DNA of 64,000 bases from Motacilla alba alba (Eukaryota > Chordata > Aves > Passeriformes > Motacillidae): contig NC_052028.1 in assembly GCF_015832195.1 (NCBI RefSeq), forward strand, positions 2,151,501 through 2,215,500. Reading direction: 5' to 3'. Both the position numbers and the translations under genes were made by a program. The number at the start of each line of letters is the position of its first letter. Position 1 is the first letter of the stretch. Positions 23,001 through 35,740 of this stretch are shown here, in pieces. The notes beneath the pieces were generated by a model that was not told the origin of the DNA, did not search any database, and worked only from the letters and a program-made list of their open reading frames with translations.

Positions 23001-24783
23001 ATCAGCACAACACATGCCATGTCTCCACCAGGACCTCCTCAAACACCACACCCCCAGCACTCCCTCCTAACCCTTCACAGCTCCCGTGCTCAGCACAGAC
23101 CTTCACAATTTAGAGAGACTCCATCAAAAGAAGAGTTGCTCGGAGAGTATCTCCTTCCTATTGCTACGATTTGACATCTCACCCTAGCCATGGGACAAGA
23201 AAAGCATTTATTACAGAGACATTTTCAAGAAACATGTCTATGGAAGTCTCTCCCTTTTCACCTACAAACACGAAAGAACCATCTTCAGGTCATCAGAAGA
23301 ACGAGACTCAAAGTCAACACCTGCTTAGTTGAAGAGCTCACAACACTCTGCTGGGTTATATAACTCAGAGTAGATGATCGATGCCGTTGTTTATAGACAC
23401 TGAAAACACAGCTTGCAAATCCCATACAGCATCAGTCATAAGTACAAAATTAAGCTTTGAAGTGAGTCAGTTAGGATGTCATGAAGATACTGAGCAAGAA
23501 CCTCACAGGGTTCTCCATGCAGCTGGAATGCAGATCTTCTGGACAATTACTCTGGGGAGATGAACCTCACATTGCTTCATCCTAGAGATAGGAGCTGGAC
23601 AGGGAATGGAGGAAAACATTCCCGGGAGTCTTTCAGCAGACATTCACGCACGGCTCACAGCACTCAGATTTCCAACCCTTCACACCATCCCTGGTGTCCT
23701 TTCACCCAAATAGCTCAAAAACATGTGACACGGGGGGCCCAGCTCCACAGACCATTTTTCTTCCCACCACCAAGTTCACACAGCTCTCTGTACATCTCTG
23801 TGCTGTGCCAGCTGCATTTGCTGCTCACTGAAGTTCTCTGAAGAGACTTCATGGGCCTCAAAGGAAAAGCCCAGCAGTCTCCAAGAGACACTGACTCAGG
23901 GAATATCTGCTCACAGGGAGCTATGACAACCTTGTATCTCCTGCTGCACCTTCAGTCTCTCCCTTCCCATCCACGCAATTCTCTTGCCACGCTAAATCTT
24001 TTCTAGCCAAGGCTCATCCAGCCCCATCTGACAAAGCTCTACCTTAGAAAACAAGCACCAACCAAAGCAGTTCTGCCATTTCCTCCTGCAATTCCTCCTC
24101 CACATGCAGCCACCCTCAGGCTTTTCAAAGAGACACAACTTCAAGAGGATCCTTCATGTTCTTAACTGGCAGACACACATCATCAGAGACCACTTGTTGC
24201 CGGGTCCAATCCTCTCTTGGCGACACAACCAAAGCACGGATGATGCAAACACTATTCCTGCTGACCTTCACTGTGTATCATGGACAGTGATAATGGCCAA
24301 AAAGAACTTGCAGAGAGGTTCCACACAAAGCCAACAGCATTTGGTTCAAGACACATTCTACCTATCCAAGCACATGTGCTCTTGGGAACACACAGGAGCC
24401 TGCTATAAAGTTGTATTTCTTAATAACGAGATTCATCCCTTCAGAAAAGCTAAAGCTGACAGCAACACAGATTCTACAGAGCACAGCTGACACAGGGGAA
24501 CCACACCTGGAACCTCGCTTCTATATAAACTTCTGACTTCAACAACAGCCTGGCAGCAACAGCCTTCTCCCTCTTTAATTCTGAACTAGCGGAAAGACTG
24601 AGGACCCACACCGTCTTCACATAACGACAGCAAAGTGCTCCAGCTTTCAGATTTCTCACCAAAGGAAACTTCACCAGGCTTTAAAGCAAAATCTCCTGAT
24701 CGAGGCAGAGAACACGGCGGAGAAAGTGCTCGACAGCACCAGAAGAAAGCGACGCAGAGAAAATCTCGACCGAAGAGACTCAC
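20030..24783. repeat. Long spacer 2 (tandemly duplicated unit)
   Basis: Non-coding spacer between the gammaB-2 promoter and gammaA-3. Long stretches are identical or nearly so to spacers 3 and 4 (32090-38242, 44945-51068). Relative to those it lacks about 1.4 kb at one junction near 22288, where 'cactctcacat' is joined directly to 'atatcaaagac'. It carries a CR1 fragment in its first part. Plus-strand ORFs of 100-230 codons here are broken or shifted in the sister spacers, so I do not call them genes. Confidence 0.8.
20505..21320 (-). mobile_element. Degenerate CR1 LINE fragment in long spacer 2
   Basis: The plus strand shows inverted CR1 landmarks in order: 'cccaaaacttctctgggcaat', 'gaaaagctttctcctaatcaaaa', 'cagaaatgttccagccct', 'cagcacctggcactttgat' and 'gcggaacagaactgggcccag'. 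It is the same insertion as at 32573, 45400 and 58555. The 5' limit is unclear. Confidence 0.65.
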
Positions 24784-27228
24784 CGAGGGAGGGGCGGGAT
24801 CCGAGGGGAGGGCGCCGGCAAGATCCTCGTCCCCGAGCAGCGGCGCGGGCTCGTCGGGCGGCGGCCGGGCCGGGAGGGTGTCGCAGCAGGCGGCGGCCGA
24901 GAGGCGCAGCTGGCTCTTGCGCGAGTCGGCCGTGAGCGACACGTCGTGCGAGTAGGACTGCAGGAAGGCGCGCACGCCGTCGATGCCCACGAAGTGCGAC
25001 ACGGGCACGCCGCGCAAGGCGCCGCCGTCCGGCGGCAGCAGCTGGCGGCGGTGGCAGCGGCGCAGGCGCAGCGCCAGCAGCAGCAGCAGGAAGGCCACGA
25101 AGAGGCACGACACGGCGGCCACGGCCAGCACGAGCCAGCGCGTCAGGCTGGCGGCCGGCTCGCCCGGCGCCGCCGCCTCGTCGGCCGCGCTGCCCAGCTC
25201 GGCCAGCAGCTCGGCCACGCTCTCGGCCAGCACCACGCTCAGCGTGGCCGTGGCCGACAGCGCCGGCCGCCCGTGGTCCCGCACCAGCACCACCAGGCTG
25301 TGGCGCGCCGCGTCGCGGGCCAGCGGCGAGCGCGCCGTGCGCACCTCGCCGCTGTGCAGCCCCACGCGGAACAGCCCCGGCTCCGTGGCCTTGGCCAGCT
25401 CGTAGGACAGCCACGCGTTCTGCCCCGCGTCCGCGTCCACCGCCACCACCTTGGCCACCAGCGCGCCGGCCTCCGAGCGCCGCGGCGCCAGCTCCACGCC
25501 CGACCACGCGGCGCCCGAGCCCAGCGCCGCGGCCGCCGGCGGGTACAGCACCTGCGGCGCGTTGTCGTTCTCGTCCAGCACCTCCAGCCGCACCGACACG
25601 TTGCTGCCGAGCGCCGGCGCGCCGCCGTCCTCCGCACGCACCCACAGCTGCAGCTCGCGCAGCTGCTCGTAGTCCAAGGAGCGCAGCGCGTACAGCGCGC
25701 CCGTCTCCGCCTGCACCGACACGTACGACGACAGCGGCGCGCCCCGCACCCGCCCCTCCGCCAGCCGGTAGCGCACGCGCGCGTTCTGCCCCCAGTCCGC
25801 GTCCGTGGCGCGCACCGTCAGCACCAGCGCGCCCGCCGCGTTGTTCTCCGCCAGCCGCGCGCTGTAGCGCTCCTCCGCGAACACCGGCGCGTTGTCGTTC
25901 ACGTCCAGCACCCGCAGCGCCAGCACCGCGCTGCTCTGCAGCGCCGGCCGCCCGCCGTCGGCCGCCCGCACCGTCACGTTGTACTCCGACACCTGCTCCC
26001 GGTCCAGCTCTCCCGCCGTCACCACACGGTAGTAGCTGCCCTGCGAGCTTTGAAGCCGGAACGGGACATCCTCGTCGAGCCAGCAGCGCACCTCGCCGTT
26101 GGCCCCGGAGTCCCGGTCCTGCACGTGTAGGAGAGCTACCACGGTCCCCGACGGAGCGTCCTCAGAAATCTCGCTGAGCGCTGACCTCACCGAAATCTCG
26201 GGTGCGTTATCGTTGACGTCTGTCACAGTGATACCGACTTCTGCCGTGTCGGACAGGCCTCCCCCGTCCCGTGCCAGCACCTCCAGCTCAAAGGAGTCGC
26301 CTTCCTCAAAGTCCAGGGCCCGCAACAGAGTGATCGCTCCACTCTCAGAGTCCACGTGGAAAACAGCTGTGTCCGCCTCTTTCTTCAAAGAGTATTTAAT
26401 TTCCCCGTACAGCCCTTCGTCGGCGTCCGTAGCCGTCACGATCACAAGGGTGGAGCCCACGGGCACGTCCTCGGGCACACGCACCGTGTACTCCGCCTGG
26501 CTGAACACCGGCGCGTTGTCGTTCGCATCCACCACGGTCACGCGGATCCGAGCCGTGCCCGTCCGGGCCGGATCGCCGCCGTCCGTCGCCCGCAGCACCA
26601 GCTCGTGAAACGCCGCCTCCTCCCGGTCCAGCGCCTTCGCCAGCACCAGCTCGGGACGCTGATCGCCGCCGGGGCCCGCCTGCACGGCCAGCGAGAAGTG
26701 CTCGTCACCGCTCAGCTCGTAGCTCTGCAGGGAATTCCGGCCTAAATCTGGGTCGTGAGCATCGGCCAGGGGAAACCGCGACCCTGGAGCGGTCGTCTCG
26801 CTCATTCTCAGTTCTATTTCTGCCTCTCGGAAGCTGGGCGCGTTGTCGTTAATGTCCGTGATTTCCACTTCTATTCCATAGAACTTCATTTCCCCCTCCA
26901 CTATCAGCTCACAGCGCAGCACGCATTTCTCCGCCAGCCGGCACAGCTGCTCTCTGTCGATCCTCTCCGCCGTCACTAAATGTCCCGTCTTCCCGTGCAA
27001 AGCGAAATACTGCGTCCTACCTTCGGAGACAATTTGAAAGCCGCGGTCGCCTAGCGCCGGCAGCTGCAGCCCCAGGTCCTTGGCCACGTCGCCCACGAAG
27101 GAGCCCTTGGGCATCTCCTCGGGCACCGAGTAGCGCAGCTGCCCCCACGCCGCCTCCCACGCTGCCAGCAGCACGGCCCAGAGCAGAGCTCGCTGCCGCC
27201 GGCCCCAGCGCCTCCCCGCCGCGCACAT
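24784..27228 (-). CDS. PCDHGA: Protocadherin gamma-A variable exon, unit 3 (intact)
   Basis: Intact PCDHGA-type exon, 815 codons, and my reference copy for the A class. ATG 27228; signal peptide 1-29; EC1 30-133, EC2 134-241, EC3 243-344, EC4 345-448, EC5 449-557, EC6 about 560-675; membrane helix about 698-720; tail 721-815 with [20 protein letters not shown] and a Pro-rich end ([13 protein letters not shown]). Calcium sites appear as DINDNAP, DANDNAP, DVNDNAP and DENDNAP linkers. The donor after position 24784 is GTGAGT. EC1 has the [14 protein letters not shown] arrangement, mixing segments seen in gammaA-5 and gammaA-2. EC3 (EADTAVFHVDSE) is private to this copy. By family knowledge EC1-EC4 sets trans-homophilic specificity and EC5-EC6 the cis dimer. 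Confidence 0.94.
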
Positions 27229-27463
27229 CGCCGCCGCGGCACCGCTGGCACCGCAAACACGCCGGCCGCTCCCCGCCGGTCACTCCGCCGATCTCGCTAC
27301 CGCTGGGTTCTCCACCCGCTTCTTCCGGCACCGCAGCACGGTTCCGCAGCACGGGGACGATCCCAGCCCGCTCGGTCCCCGAGCCTAACACAGAGCGAGC
27401 GACTGAGCCGCTCCGCAGCGGGCGGGGCTGCGGCGCTCCGAGCTCCCTCTCGCTCCTCTCGGT

Positions 27464-27500
27464 CAACAGCGGCGCCCGCAGCCTCCTCCCGGCACTGCAG
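27464..27500 (-). promoter_or_regulatory. Conserved promoter element (CGCT box) of gammaA-3
   Basis: CTGCAG-N23-CGCTGTTG on the minus strand, 236-272 bp before the ATG, within the shared A block (about 27400-27525). Confidence 0.65.
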
Positions 27501-27539
27501 GCACCGAGCGCTGCCCGGCGCTGCCCGCCCTGCCTTGCT

Positions 27540-29222
27540 CCGCACAGGCGACAGGCGCCACGGACATGTCGCTTTTCGTCCAGCGCCGATCTCCTGCCTC
27601 CGCATTTCTCCAGCCGCTCTCTGCTTCCATCCTCCAGGCTATCACCTTCGGGAGGGCGGCAGGGGCATTCCGTGGGCGGGGTTCCTCAACAGCACGGGAA
27701 ACTCATCACTTCTTAATGTCATTATATCTAAAATAAAACTTATTTTCCGAATTTTATCCTGTAAGTTATTGCTAATCGTATCGGTTTTGTTCAAAAGCGT
27801 CTTCAACAACAGGCTCTCAGAGAGAAAACGGGAAGAGATCCAATCCCAAATACACAGATACCAGGTTATTTAACACAAGCGGGACGAGGGCAATTGCATA
27901 CTTCTTAAAGTCAGGGAGCCAATTGTTACAAGACTGAATTACGGGTAAAAATAAAGATGCAGCTTTCTTTTCTTTTGAAAGTTTCAGGACTTCAAATATT
28001 TAAAATCTTCTCCAACGATACACTTAGTGTTTCCTTAGTTCATACAGATTTACATTTAATCAAATCACTGCCTGTTTCCTTTTTTCAGAAATCTATGTGC
28101 TAAGCACTGAAGCTCGTTAGTCAACTACTCATCTAACTGTCTCTAATTGACGTTCGTACGATAGGTGTACAAGTAAATAATTATGGGACCGGAGAACAAA
28201 AGTACAACACGTGAAACTGTGCTGACCACTACTCAATGTGCAAATGGGCTTGATTCAAGCGCCTAAACCCTCCCCTGGCCAATCCCCCTGATATGGGATC
28301 CCTTCATATCTCACATGTCTATCCTAGTAAACGGTATTGCAAAAATTTGCAGTTCTCGATATATTTGAGATCTTCTACAAGCCCCAATATCCATGTAAAA
28401 GGACGATAGAAAAATAAAAATCTCTGAATCAGAAATCTTACAACACTCTCACCACTCTACGAAACAATGATCATGAAAAGCAAAACACAGCGAACTTCCA
28501 GCTATGACACACAGAGGCCACCTAATCCCACTACTGCATTCCCCCGAAAACGGGCGACACGCTTCTATCAGTTAGAATCGAGAACGGAACTTCCCACGTT
28601 CGTTTCCTTTCTAAATCTAAAAGGAACAAAACAAAGTTTAACGAAGGGGGTTGTGTAAAGATATACACGAGCTCCAAGCACACCCTTTCTGAACAAAACA
28701 ATCAGGAAGGAAATATCTCCAACACCCCATGTCAGTGCTTTCTTCCTCTATCTTTTCCCTGGACTCTATCACGCAGAATCAGCCATTCTCCTTCCACAGA
28801 ACACCAATCTGCTTTCTATGTTGCTAACGCATTCTAGATTATAGAGCTGGAGTGCTGAAGACAAAACCTCGAGCCTGAAGCTGAACCTGTGACCAAGGAA
28901 GAACCAAGTGCTTCCTGCTCTCAGTGAACGGGGGACAGCCGTTCCTTACTTCAGTCCGTCACGGAGACAGGACTGTGCAACTGACGAAAACACGACCCCG
29001 AGAAACATGGAGGAACACTGAGAAACGCCGCTACGAGCCGAAAGGAGAGCAATAATCAAAGCCTGTCATGTGAAGCTGTGACCGAGATAAAATTCAAAAC
29101 ATCCGCTGCTACGTGGGGACACAGATGGCGAGATCCCCACTGACACCGCGCAGAGAATACCCAGGGAAAATAAAGACGATTCGGAAACTTTTGAAACCAG
29201 AAGAAGCGAACTCTTTACAGAC
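27540..29222. other. Short spacer 3, between gammaA-3 promoter and gammaB-3 donor
   Basis: AT-rich, non-coding and paralogous to short spacer 1. Shared landmarks are the 'cattccgtg.g.gg' segment near 27664 (3843 in unit 1), 'caattgcatacttctta' near 27890, and the segment near 29084-29125. No gene is seen. Confidence 0.6.
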
Positions 29223-31700
29223 CTGCGGTGCATCCGGGTCGGCCGGCGGCTCTCCCGTCAGGGCGCTGCTGCTCAGGCTCGGCTTGTCGCAGGAATCCCC
29301 GGCCAGAAGCTCCTCCGCCGACAGGATGGGCACCGGCGGCGGCGGCCAAGCGGCCTCGGGCGGGGCGCGGGCCGGCGGCGCCACGCACAGGTTGTAGGAG
29401 TAGGGCAAGGTGCCCTCGCAGAAGTCGGCCGGGAAGGCGGCGCCGGCCAGCGAGAAGCGCTGCGCGCCCAGGCAGCGCAGCACGGCGGGCGGCCCGGCCC
29501 GGCGCAGCCGCGCCAGCACGGCCAGCGCCACGCTCAGCACCAAGAGCGCCGACAGCAGCGCCAGCGCCAGCACCAGGTAGAACTGCAGCTCGGCCGCCGC
29601 CGCCGCCGCCGCCTCGGCGCCCGCCGGCCGCTCGCTCAGCTCCGGCAGCGCCTCCTGCAAGCTCTCGGCCAGCACCACGTGCAGCGTGGCCGTGGCCGAC
29701 AGCGCCGGCTGCCCGTGGTCCTTCACCACGGCCACCACACGCTGCTTGGCCGCGTCCCGCTCGGACACGGCGCGCGCCGTGCGCACCTCGCCGCTGTGCA
29801 GCCCCACGCGGAACAGCGCCGGCTCCGACGCCGCCACCAGCTCGTACGACAGCCACGCGTTGCGCCCCGCGTCCGCGTCCACCGCCACCACCTTGGCCAC
29901 CAGGTAGCCGGCCTCGGCCGAGCGCGGCACCACCTCGAAAGGCGCCGCCGCCCCTCCCGCCGCCTCTCCCGCCGCCGCCGCCGCCGCCGCCGGCCACAGC
30001 ACCCTGGGCGCGTTGTCGTTGCGGTCCAGCACGAAGACGCGCACCGTGGCCGTGGAGCTGCGCGCCGGCGAGCCGCCGTCCTGCGCCCGCACGGCCACCG
30101 CGAACTCGCGGCACCGCTCGTAGTCCAAGGAGCGCTGCGCGTACAGCGCGCCGCTCCGCGCCTCCACCGACACGAGCGGCGCCGCGCCCGCCGCGCCCGC
30201 GCTGCCGCCCGCCAGCCAGTAGCTCACGCGCCCGTTGGCGCCCGCGTCCGCGTCCCGCGCCTGCACGCGCAGCACCAGCGCGCCCGCCGCGTTGTTCTCC
30301 GCCACGTACGCGCTGTACGCCGCCTCCTCGAACACCGGCGCGTTGTCGTTCACGTCCGACACCTCCAGCACCAGCTCCCTGCTGCTCCGCAGCGCCGGCC
30401 TGCCCCGGTCCCGGGCCACCACCGTCACGCGGTGCTCGCTCGCCTGCTCGCGGTCCAGCGCGCTCGCCGTCACCACCTTGTACGAGCCGCCCGACGACGC
30501 CACCAGCGACAGCGGCGCCTCGCCCGACAGCTCGCACGACACCTGACCGTTCTCGCCCGAATCAGGATCGTTCACGTTCAGCACGGCCACCACGGTGCCG
30601 ACCGGAGCGTCCTCGGGCACGGGACTCGAGAGTGAAAGAATCGTGATCTCGGGCGCGTTGTCGTTCTCGTCTATGATGTCGATCTGCACCTTGCAGTGTG
30701 ATACCAAACCCCCGCCATCCCTCGCCTCCAGGCCAAAGATGTATTTGCTCTTCTCCTCGAAATCGAGGGGACCCGCCGTCCTCACCTCCCCAGTTTCCCG
30801 TTCGACAGTGAACAACGCACTGATAGCGTCAGGGACATTGCCGAAGGAGTAGGACACCTGCCCGTTTGTGCCAGCGTCTGCATCCTTCGCCTGAACCTGC
30901 AGTACCAGTGACCCTGCTGGTAAATTCTCTGCCACTCGCGCCTCGTAGACGCTTTTGCTGAACACGGGTGGGTTGTCATTGGCGTCTGTGACGTTGATGA
31001 GAACCTGGACAGTCCCGGATCTCGCAGGTTCCCCACCGTCCACTGCCGTCAACACCAGCTCAAAGGAACTCTGCTTCTCCCGGTCCAAGGCTCTGTCCAG
31101 CACCAATTCTGGTTGCTTGCCTCCGTCAGGGCTCTCTTTTAAGGCCAGTGAGAAGGACGGGCTGCTGGTTAGTTGGTAAGTCAACAGCGAATTCCTTCCC
31201 ACATCAGCGTCTCGTGCCGTCTCCAGTGGAAAACGAGCACCGGGAAGCGTCAATTCTGTGATTTCCAGTTCCAGAGCAGCCTTGCTGAAGACCGGGGAAT
31301 TGTCATTCACATCCTCAATAGCCACGTCGACGTGGAAGACGTTCAGCGGGTTGTGCACCAGCGCCTCGAAGCTGACGGAGCAGGTCGCCGAGTCGCCGCA
31401 CATCTCCTCCCGGTCCAGCCTCTCGTTCACGTACAGGTTCCCGTTCTCCTCATCCACCGTGAAGTATTTCAGCTGCTTCTTGCCGGCAGACGCCACCTGC
31501 AGTTTGCGCGCCGGCAGCTCGTCGGCGCTGAGCCCCAGGTCCCGCGCCAGCGGCCCCACGAGCGAGCCTCTGCCCAGCTCCTCGGCGATGGCGTAGCGGA
31601 CCCGCTCGGCCGCCGCCCGGCAGCACACGCACAGCAGCACCGCGGCCAGCAGCGCTCGCCCGCCGCCCGGCCCGCGCCTCTGCCGCCGCCTCCCCGCCAT
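29223..31700 (-). CDS. PCDHGB: Protocadherin gamma-B variable exon, unit 3 (intact)
   Basis: Intact PCDHGB-type exon, 826 codons. ATG 31700. EC1 carries the longer variant (VASAGKKQLKYF in place of RLSDEKQYF), shared only with gammaB-4. EC2 begins LELEITELTLPG, shared with gammaB-1 and not with gammaB-4. EC3 (VPDAISALFTVERETG) is private. The remainder from EC4 on is near-identical to the other B exons, with a longer GCC-coded alanine stretch just before the helix. The tail carries CEGTLPYSYNLCV and ends in a CAG|GTCTGT donor at 29222. The domain order is as in gammaB-2. Confidence 0.93.
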
Positions 31701-31955
31701 TCTCCGCCCGCCGCGCTCGCCGCGCTCCTGCCTCCTGCCGCCGCCCCGCCGCCCTTCCAGCCGCTCTCGCCGCCCGCCGCCGACACCGCCGAAAGGCACC
31801 GAGCTCGGCGCGCCGCCTCTCGCCGCCTCTCGCCGCCTCTCGCTGCTGCGGCCGCGGCCGCTGCCGCTGTGGCCGGCGCCGGGCGAGCGAGCAGCCTGCG
31901 GGGGCAGGACGCTGCGGCGGCGGCGGCGGCGGCTCCAGCGCCGCTCGGCGGCGGC

Positions 31956-31993
31956 CAACAGCGACACCCGGAGGCGCCGCCGCGCCGCTGCAG
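31956..31993 (-). promoter_or_regulatory. Conserved promoter element (CGCT box) of gammaB-3
   Basis: CTGCAG-N24-CGCTGTTG, minus strand, in the B promoter block, 256-293 bp before the ATG. Confidence 0.6.
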
Positions 31994-32572
31994 CCGCCCG
32001 ATGGCCGCGCTCGGCGGGGCCCGGCTTTGGGCGCGGCTCAGCGGCTGCACCGGCCCCGGGGCCGCTCCCCGCTGCCAACCGCCCGCGCAGAAGAACTTCC
32101 GTAACTCCACTCCGAGCCGTTTCAATCCGAGATGCCTGTCGAGTGCTTTCAGGGCATTCTTTTCAGTCACATTCTACTGTCAGAAGGAGGTATGCATGGC
32201 AGGGCGGTACACAATGGAATTCAGCCACTCTTAATAAAATAATGGTCCATTAACACCATCAATAACAGACCATATAGGGAAGACTTCATGAGCTTTTCCA
32301 CACCTTTCCTGAATTTTCCTTTCATTATCTGGGTGGAATTATTTCGAGAAACGATCAGCCTAAATCAATATAATCATCCCCTCTGCCAAGATAGCAGAAA
32401 AAACATTTACTCTTTTCTTTCAGACTCATTAAAGTTGTTTCGTCTGCATCTCTATTTCTGAGCGCCTAACAATGGAAAGTGCAAAGCAACCCTGAGTCCT
32501 TCATAGAGCCAAAAGATATTTGCAGTTTCCAATTTAAACTTTTTTCTAAAGGCCATTTGTTCCACAGCTCTG

Positions 32573-33388
32573 ACAGGAGCAGGAACACTTGCTGATAGAC
32601 TTGAATGTTGGAGGCACACCCAAAACTTCTCTGGGCAATATCTTCCATTTCCTCACAAGCCACACTGAAAAGCTTTCTCCTAATCAAAACATCCCTTCCT
32701 TTACTTAAAACATTGCTCTGCTGTTCTAGAATAACTAGCCCAGGTAAACAGAGTTCTGTCCACATTTCCTATATGCTTATTCATAAACTGAAACAGCAGA
32801 AACAAACGTTGAGAAGTCTACAAAAAGGTATCCATTCTCCATGCTTAAAGACCTAAGCTCCTTCAGTCCTTCTGCATAACAGAAATGTTCCAGCCCTCGT
32901 GCCACTCTCGTGATCCTTCTGAGAACTCTGGCCTGTCCATTGGGATATTGGCCCAACACCTGCACACAGTCTATGCTCTCACAAAAAGAGTTTAGAGGGG
33001 GGAAAGAACCTCCCTGGACCTGCTGGGCAGAGTGCATGTCATGCACTGCAGGACACACTTGGAGGGAGCAGCAGGTGCCCATGGGCAGCTCATGTCCCAC
33101 CTTAGCACCCACCAATCACCCAAAGCGCTTCTCGGCAAAGCTCTTCCCTATCCCCCACTCTCTCTGGAAACTGGGGATTGCCCCAGCCCCGTGCAGCACC
33201 TGGCACTTTGATCCATTCCATGATGCTTGCACGGGGCCCCTTCTCCAGCCTGTCCCTGGCTGCCATCTCTGCCCTCCCGAGAATCAGCTCCAGTCGGTGT
33301 CAGCTGCCAGCTGCCTGAAGGTGACTCAATGCCATCGGCCACCAAGCTGCGGAACAGAACTGGGCCCAGTCAGGCCCTGGAGGGACAG
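32573..33388 (-). mobile_element. Degenerate CR1 LINE fragment in long spacer 3
   Basis: Same ancestral insertion as in long spacer 2, with the same landmarks ('cccaaaacttctctgggcaat', 'cagcacctggcactttgat'), in antisense on the plus strand. The 5' limit is unclear. Confidence 0.65.
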
Positions 33389-35412
33389 CACAAGTCACTG
33401 CTCTCCACCTGGACACGCAGCCACCGTCTGTAACTCTCTGCAGCTGCCTCTCCAGCCTGCTCCGCAGCCATTTCACAGCCTCCAGCTGATTGCCCAGCAT
33501 GTTCCTCTGGGCCATGGCCTGGGGACACTGCACACCTTCTCCCACTGGCCCCTGCTCTGCGCGGGGCAATCTGGGCTGGGCTGGGCGGCCACTCTGCCCT
33601 TTGATGACTCCAGCAGAGATGATTCTGCATTTTACAGCACAGACCAAATGTTCCTGGCTGAGCACACCAGGAGTGCTCATGAAACCCTTCCTCTGCACAG
33701 CTGCAACATCACAGGTGTGAGTGGGAGCTGCACCTGCACTCGGGCAGCTGGCACAGAGGAGACCTTCCACATGGGATCAGACACCCTGAGCCTGAGCTCA
33801 TCACAACCAGCATGGCAAGACTTGGAAACACATGGAAATGGACAGATGCAACAACTTCTGCTAGGTCTCCCTTGCCCTACAGAAGCAACTCAAATCACAC
33901 TGCCCTCCATCAGGCCCAGCCTGGTGTCATCCACGACATGTGACAAGCACGGCAATGACCGAGTTCTTCTCCAGCCTCACACACAGAGCTCCCCTCTCTG
34001 CTCTGTCTTCCACGCCAGGCCACTCTCAGGTTTTGCTTGTGGCCATCTCCTCCCTGCTCAAATCTATCATGAGGTGATCATGCACTGCAGCCACACCATG
34101 AACGGAGGTACAATTGTCTGCTCACCACCATGACGAGAAGGAGCTGAGGGATTCCAGAGCACACAAATGATAAACAACCCTACTAAAAGATCAGCAGTCA
34201 TCCAACTGTCAATGGCTCACCACATTGGCTGAGAGGGAATCTGCTCCCCTTCTTTATCACACGCTCTGTTCCACAGAGAGGCAAAGTCTACCAAAGTCAT
34301 GTTTACATCTATTTCTCCCAACAGGAACAGAACACAAAGTCACTCTCACATCTCCCAACTTCCACTCCCACTGAAACAAGAGCATGGGAAATTAGCACAC
34401 CATACGTTGCTAAAAAAATATGGCTTGTTGATAATAAAAATTATACCTACATTCTGAGTAAATCAAGGAAAAACAAAACAAAATAAAAAAAACCCCACAC
34501 AGAATACCCAAAAATATGAATTGGATAAGGCAAGAACACTCAGACAATCCTTAGAAGGCAATGAATAGTCAGAAATGCTCACAGAGAAGTCTCCTTGGCC
34601 TTTATTGCAGACATTAAAATTCATCCCTGAGAGCATGTAGAAATGACTGAATTCTCAAGCTGCAGGTGTGTGACACTGAGGACATACACGGTAAGATAAA
34701 ATAATGGGTTGATTTGAAGAATTACTCCTCTCGTTGGCAATGTTTTCTACTGCATGGCCTGCACACCTCGCACAGTTATGAAACCATCACATTATACAGC
34801 TTCTCATCAGCCTCTTCCTCAAGGTAAATCTTCTGACAAATTTCAACAGATTCCCCCATCACTTCTGCTTCCTATTCCCCACAAACACTGCTCAGTCTGA
34901 GGTGGCTGAAGTAAAGATGTGATGAAAAACAACAGTCACTGTTTCATATTTGAAAGTAATGACGAGAATTGTGGAAATGAGCTGCACCCTTCCTGGAAAC
35001 AAACGCATGAATGAAAGTGTAAATATAACTCCAAAGAAACTCTCTAGCACAGTGTGGCACAGAGATACAGATAATGGAGGTTTCACACAGGATTAATTGC
35101 CTCTTCCAGCCAACAATTATGCTTCTACACAAACAGTTACTGTGGAAAATGTTACTGTTGGGGGACAGTCATTGTCGTTCATGACAGAGAAACCAGGATC
35201 AGAACAGCAATGGCTCTGCCCTTGGCACCAAGCACAAAATCAAACCATTCCTCTGCCAAACCCACACTGAGTCACCGATTTGCCCGGCACAGAACTGAGC
35301 TCTCACCCTCCTCACTCTGCATTCACAGCCTTCCCTTTCACCAGCAACACAAACCAACAGTTTGCCTCCATGTTGGCCACAGAGAAAGCAACGCCTTGGG
35401 CAAACATCCCTT

Positions 35413-35571
35413 CATGAAGTTGTATTTCTGGAAGGAAATATCCAAGGTCAGGCTGGCCGGGGCTCTGAGCAACCTGCTCTGGTGGAAGATGCCCCTGCCC
35501 ATGGCACAGGAGCTGGAACAAGAGCAGCTTTAAGGTCCTTTGCAGCACAAACCATTCCATGATTCTGTGCT
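35413..35571 (+). mobile_element. CR1 LINE 3' end, plus orientation
   Basis: It reads 'tcaggctggccggggctctgagcaacctgctctggtgg...gatgcccctgcccatggcacaggagctggaa' and ends at 'aaccattccatgattctgtg', the standard CR1 3' terminus in sense. It is shared with spacer 4 at 48232-48391 and absent at the equivalent place in spacer 5 (about 61170). Confidence 0.8.
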
Positions 35572-35708
35572 TCCAGGATAACATGATTACATGTACAGCT
35601 TCAAGGGATGGAGGAGAGATATTCTCCCCACGGGAGAATTACATGGTTGGGAGTTTGCAGGATTGCCAGGCACAGCTGGGAGGATCAGCTTTACTCCTTG
35701 ACAAAAAT

Positions 35709-35740
35709 ACAAACAAACCAACAAACAAACCAACCCAAAC
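35709..35740. repeat. CAAA-rich simple repeat
   Basis: Short imperfect (CAAA/CCAA)n tract, repeated at 48535-48566 in spacer 4. Spacer 5 has only a remnant near 61736-61748. Confidence 0.8.

Noticed and set aside
32910..34133. A 407-codon plus-strand ORF in long spacer 3
   Set aside because: It overlies antisense CR1 sequence and is split by one-base differences in spacers 2 and 4. No protein family is recognisable.
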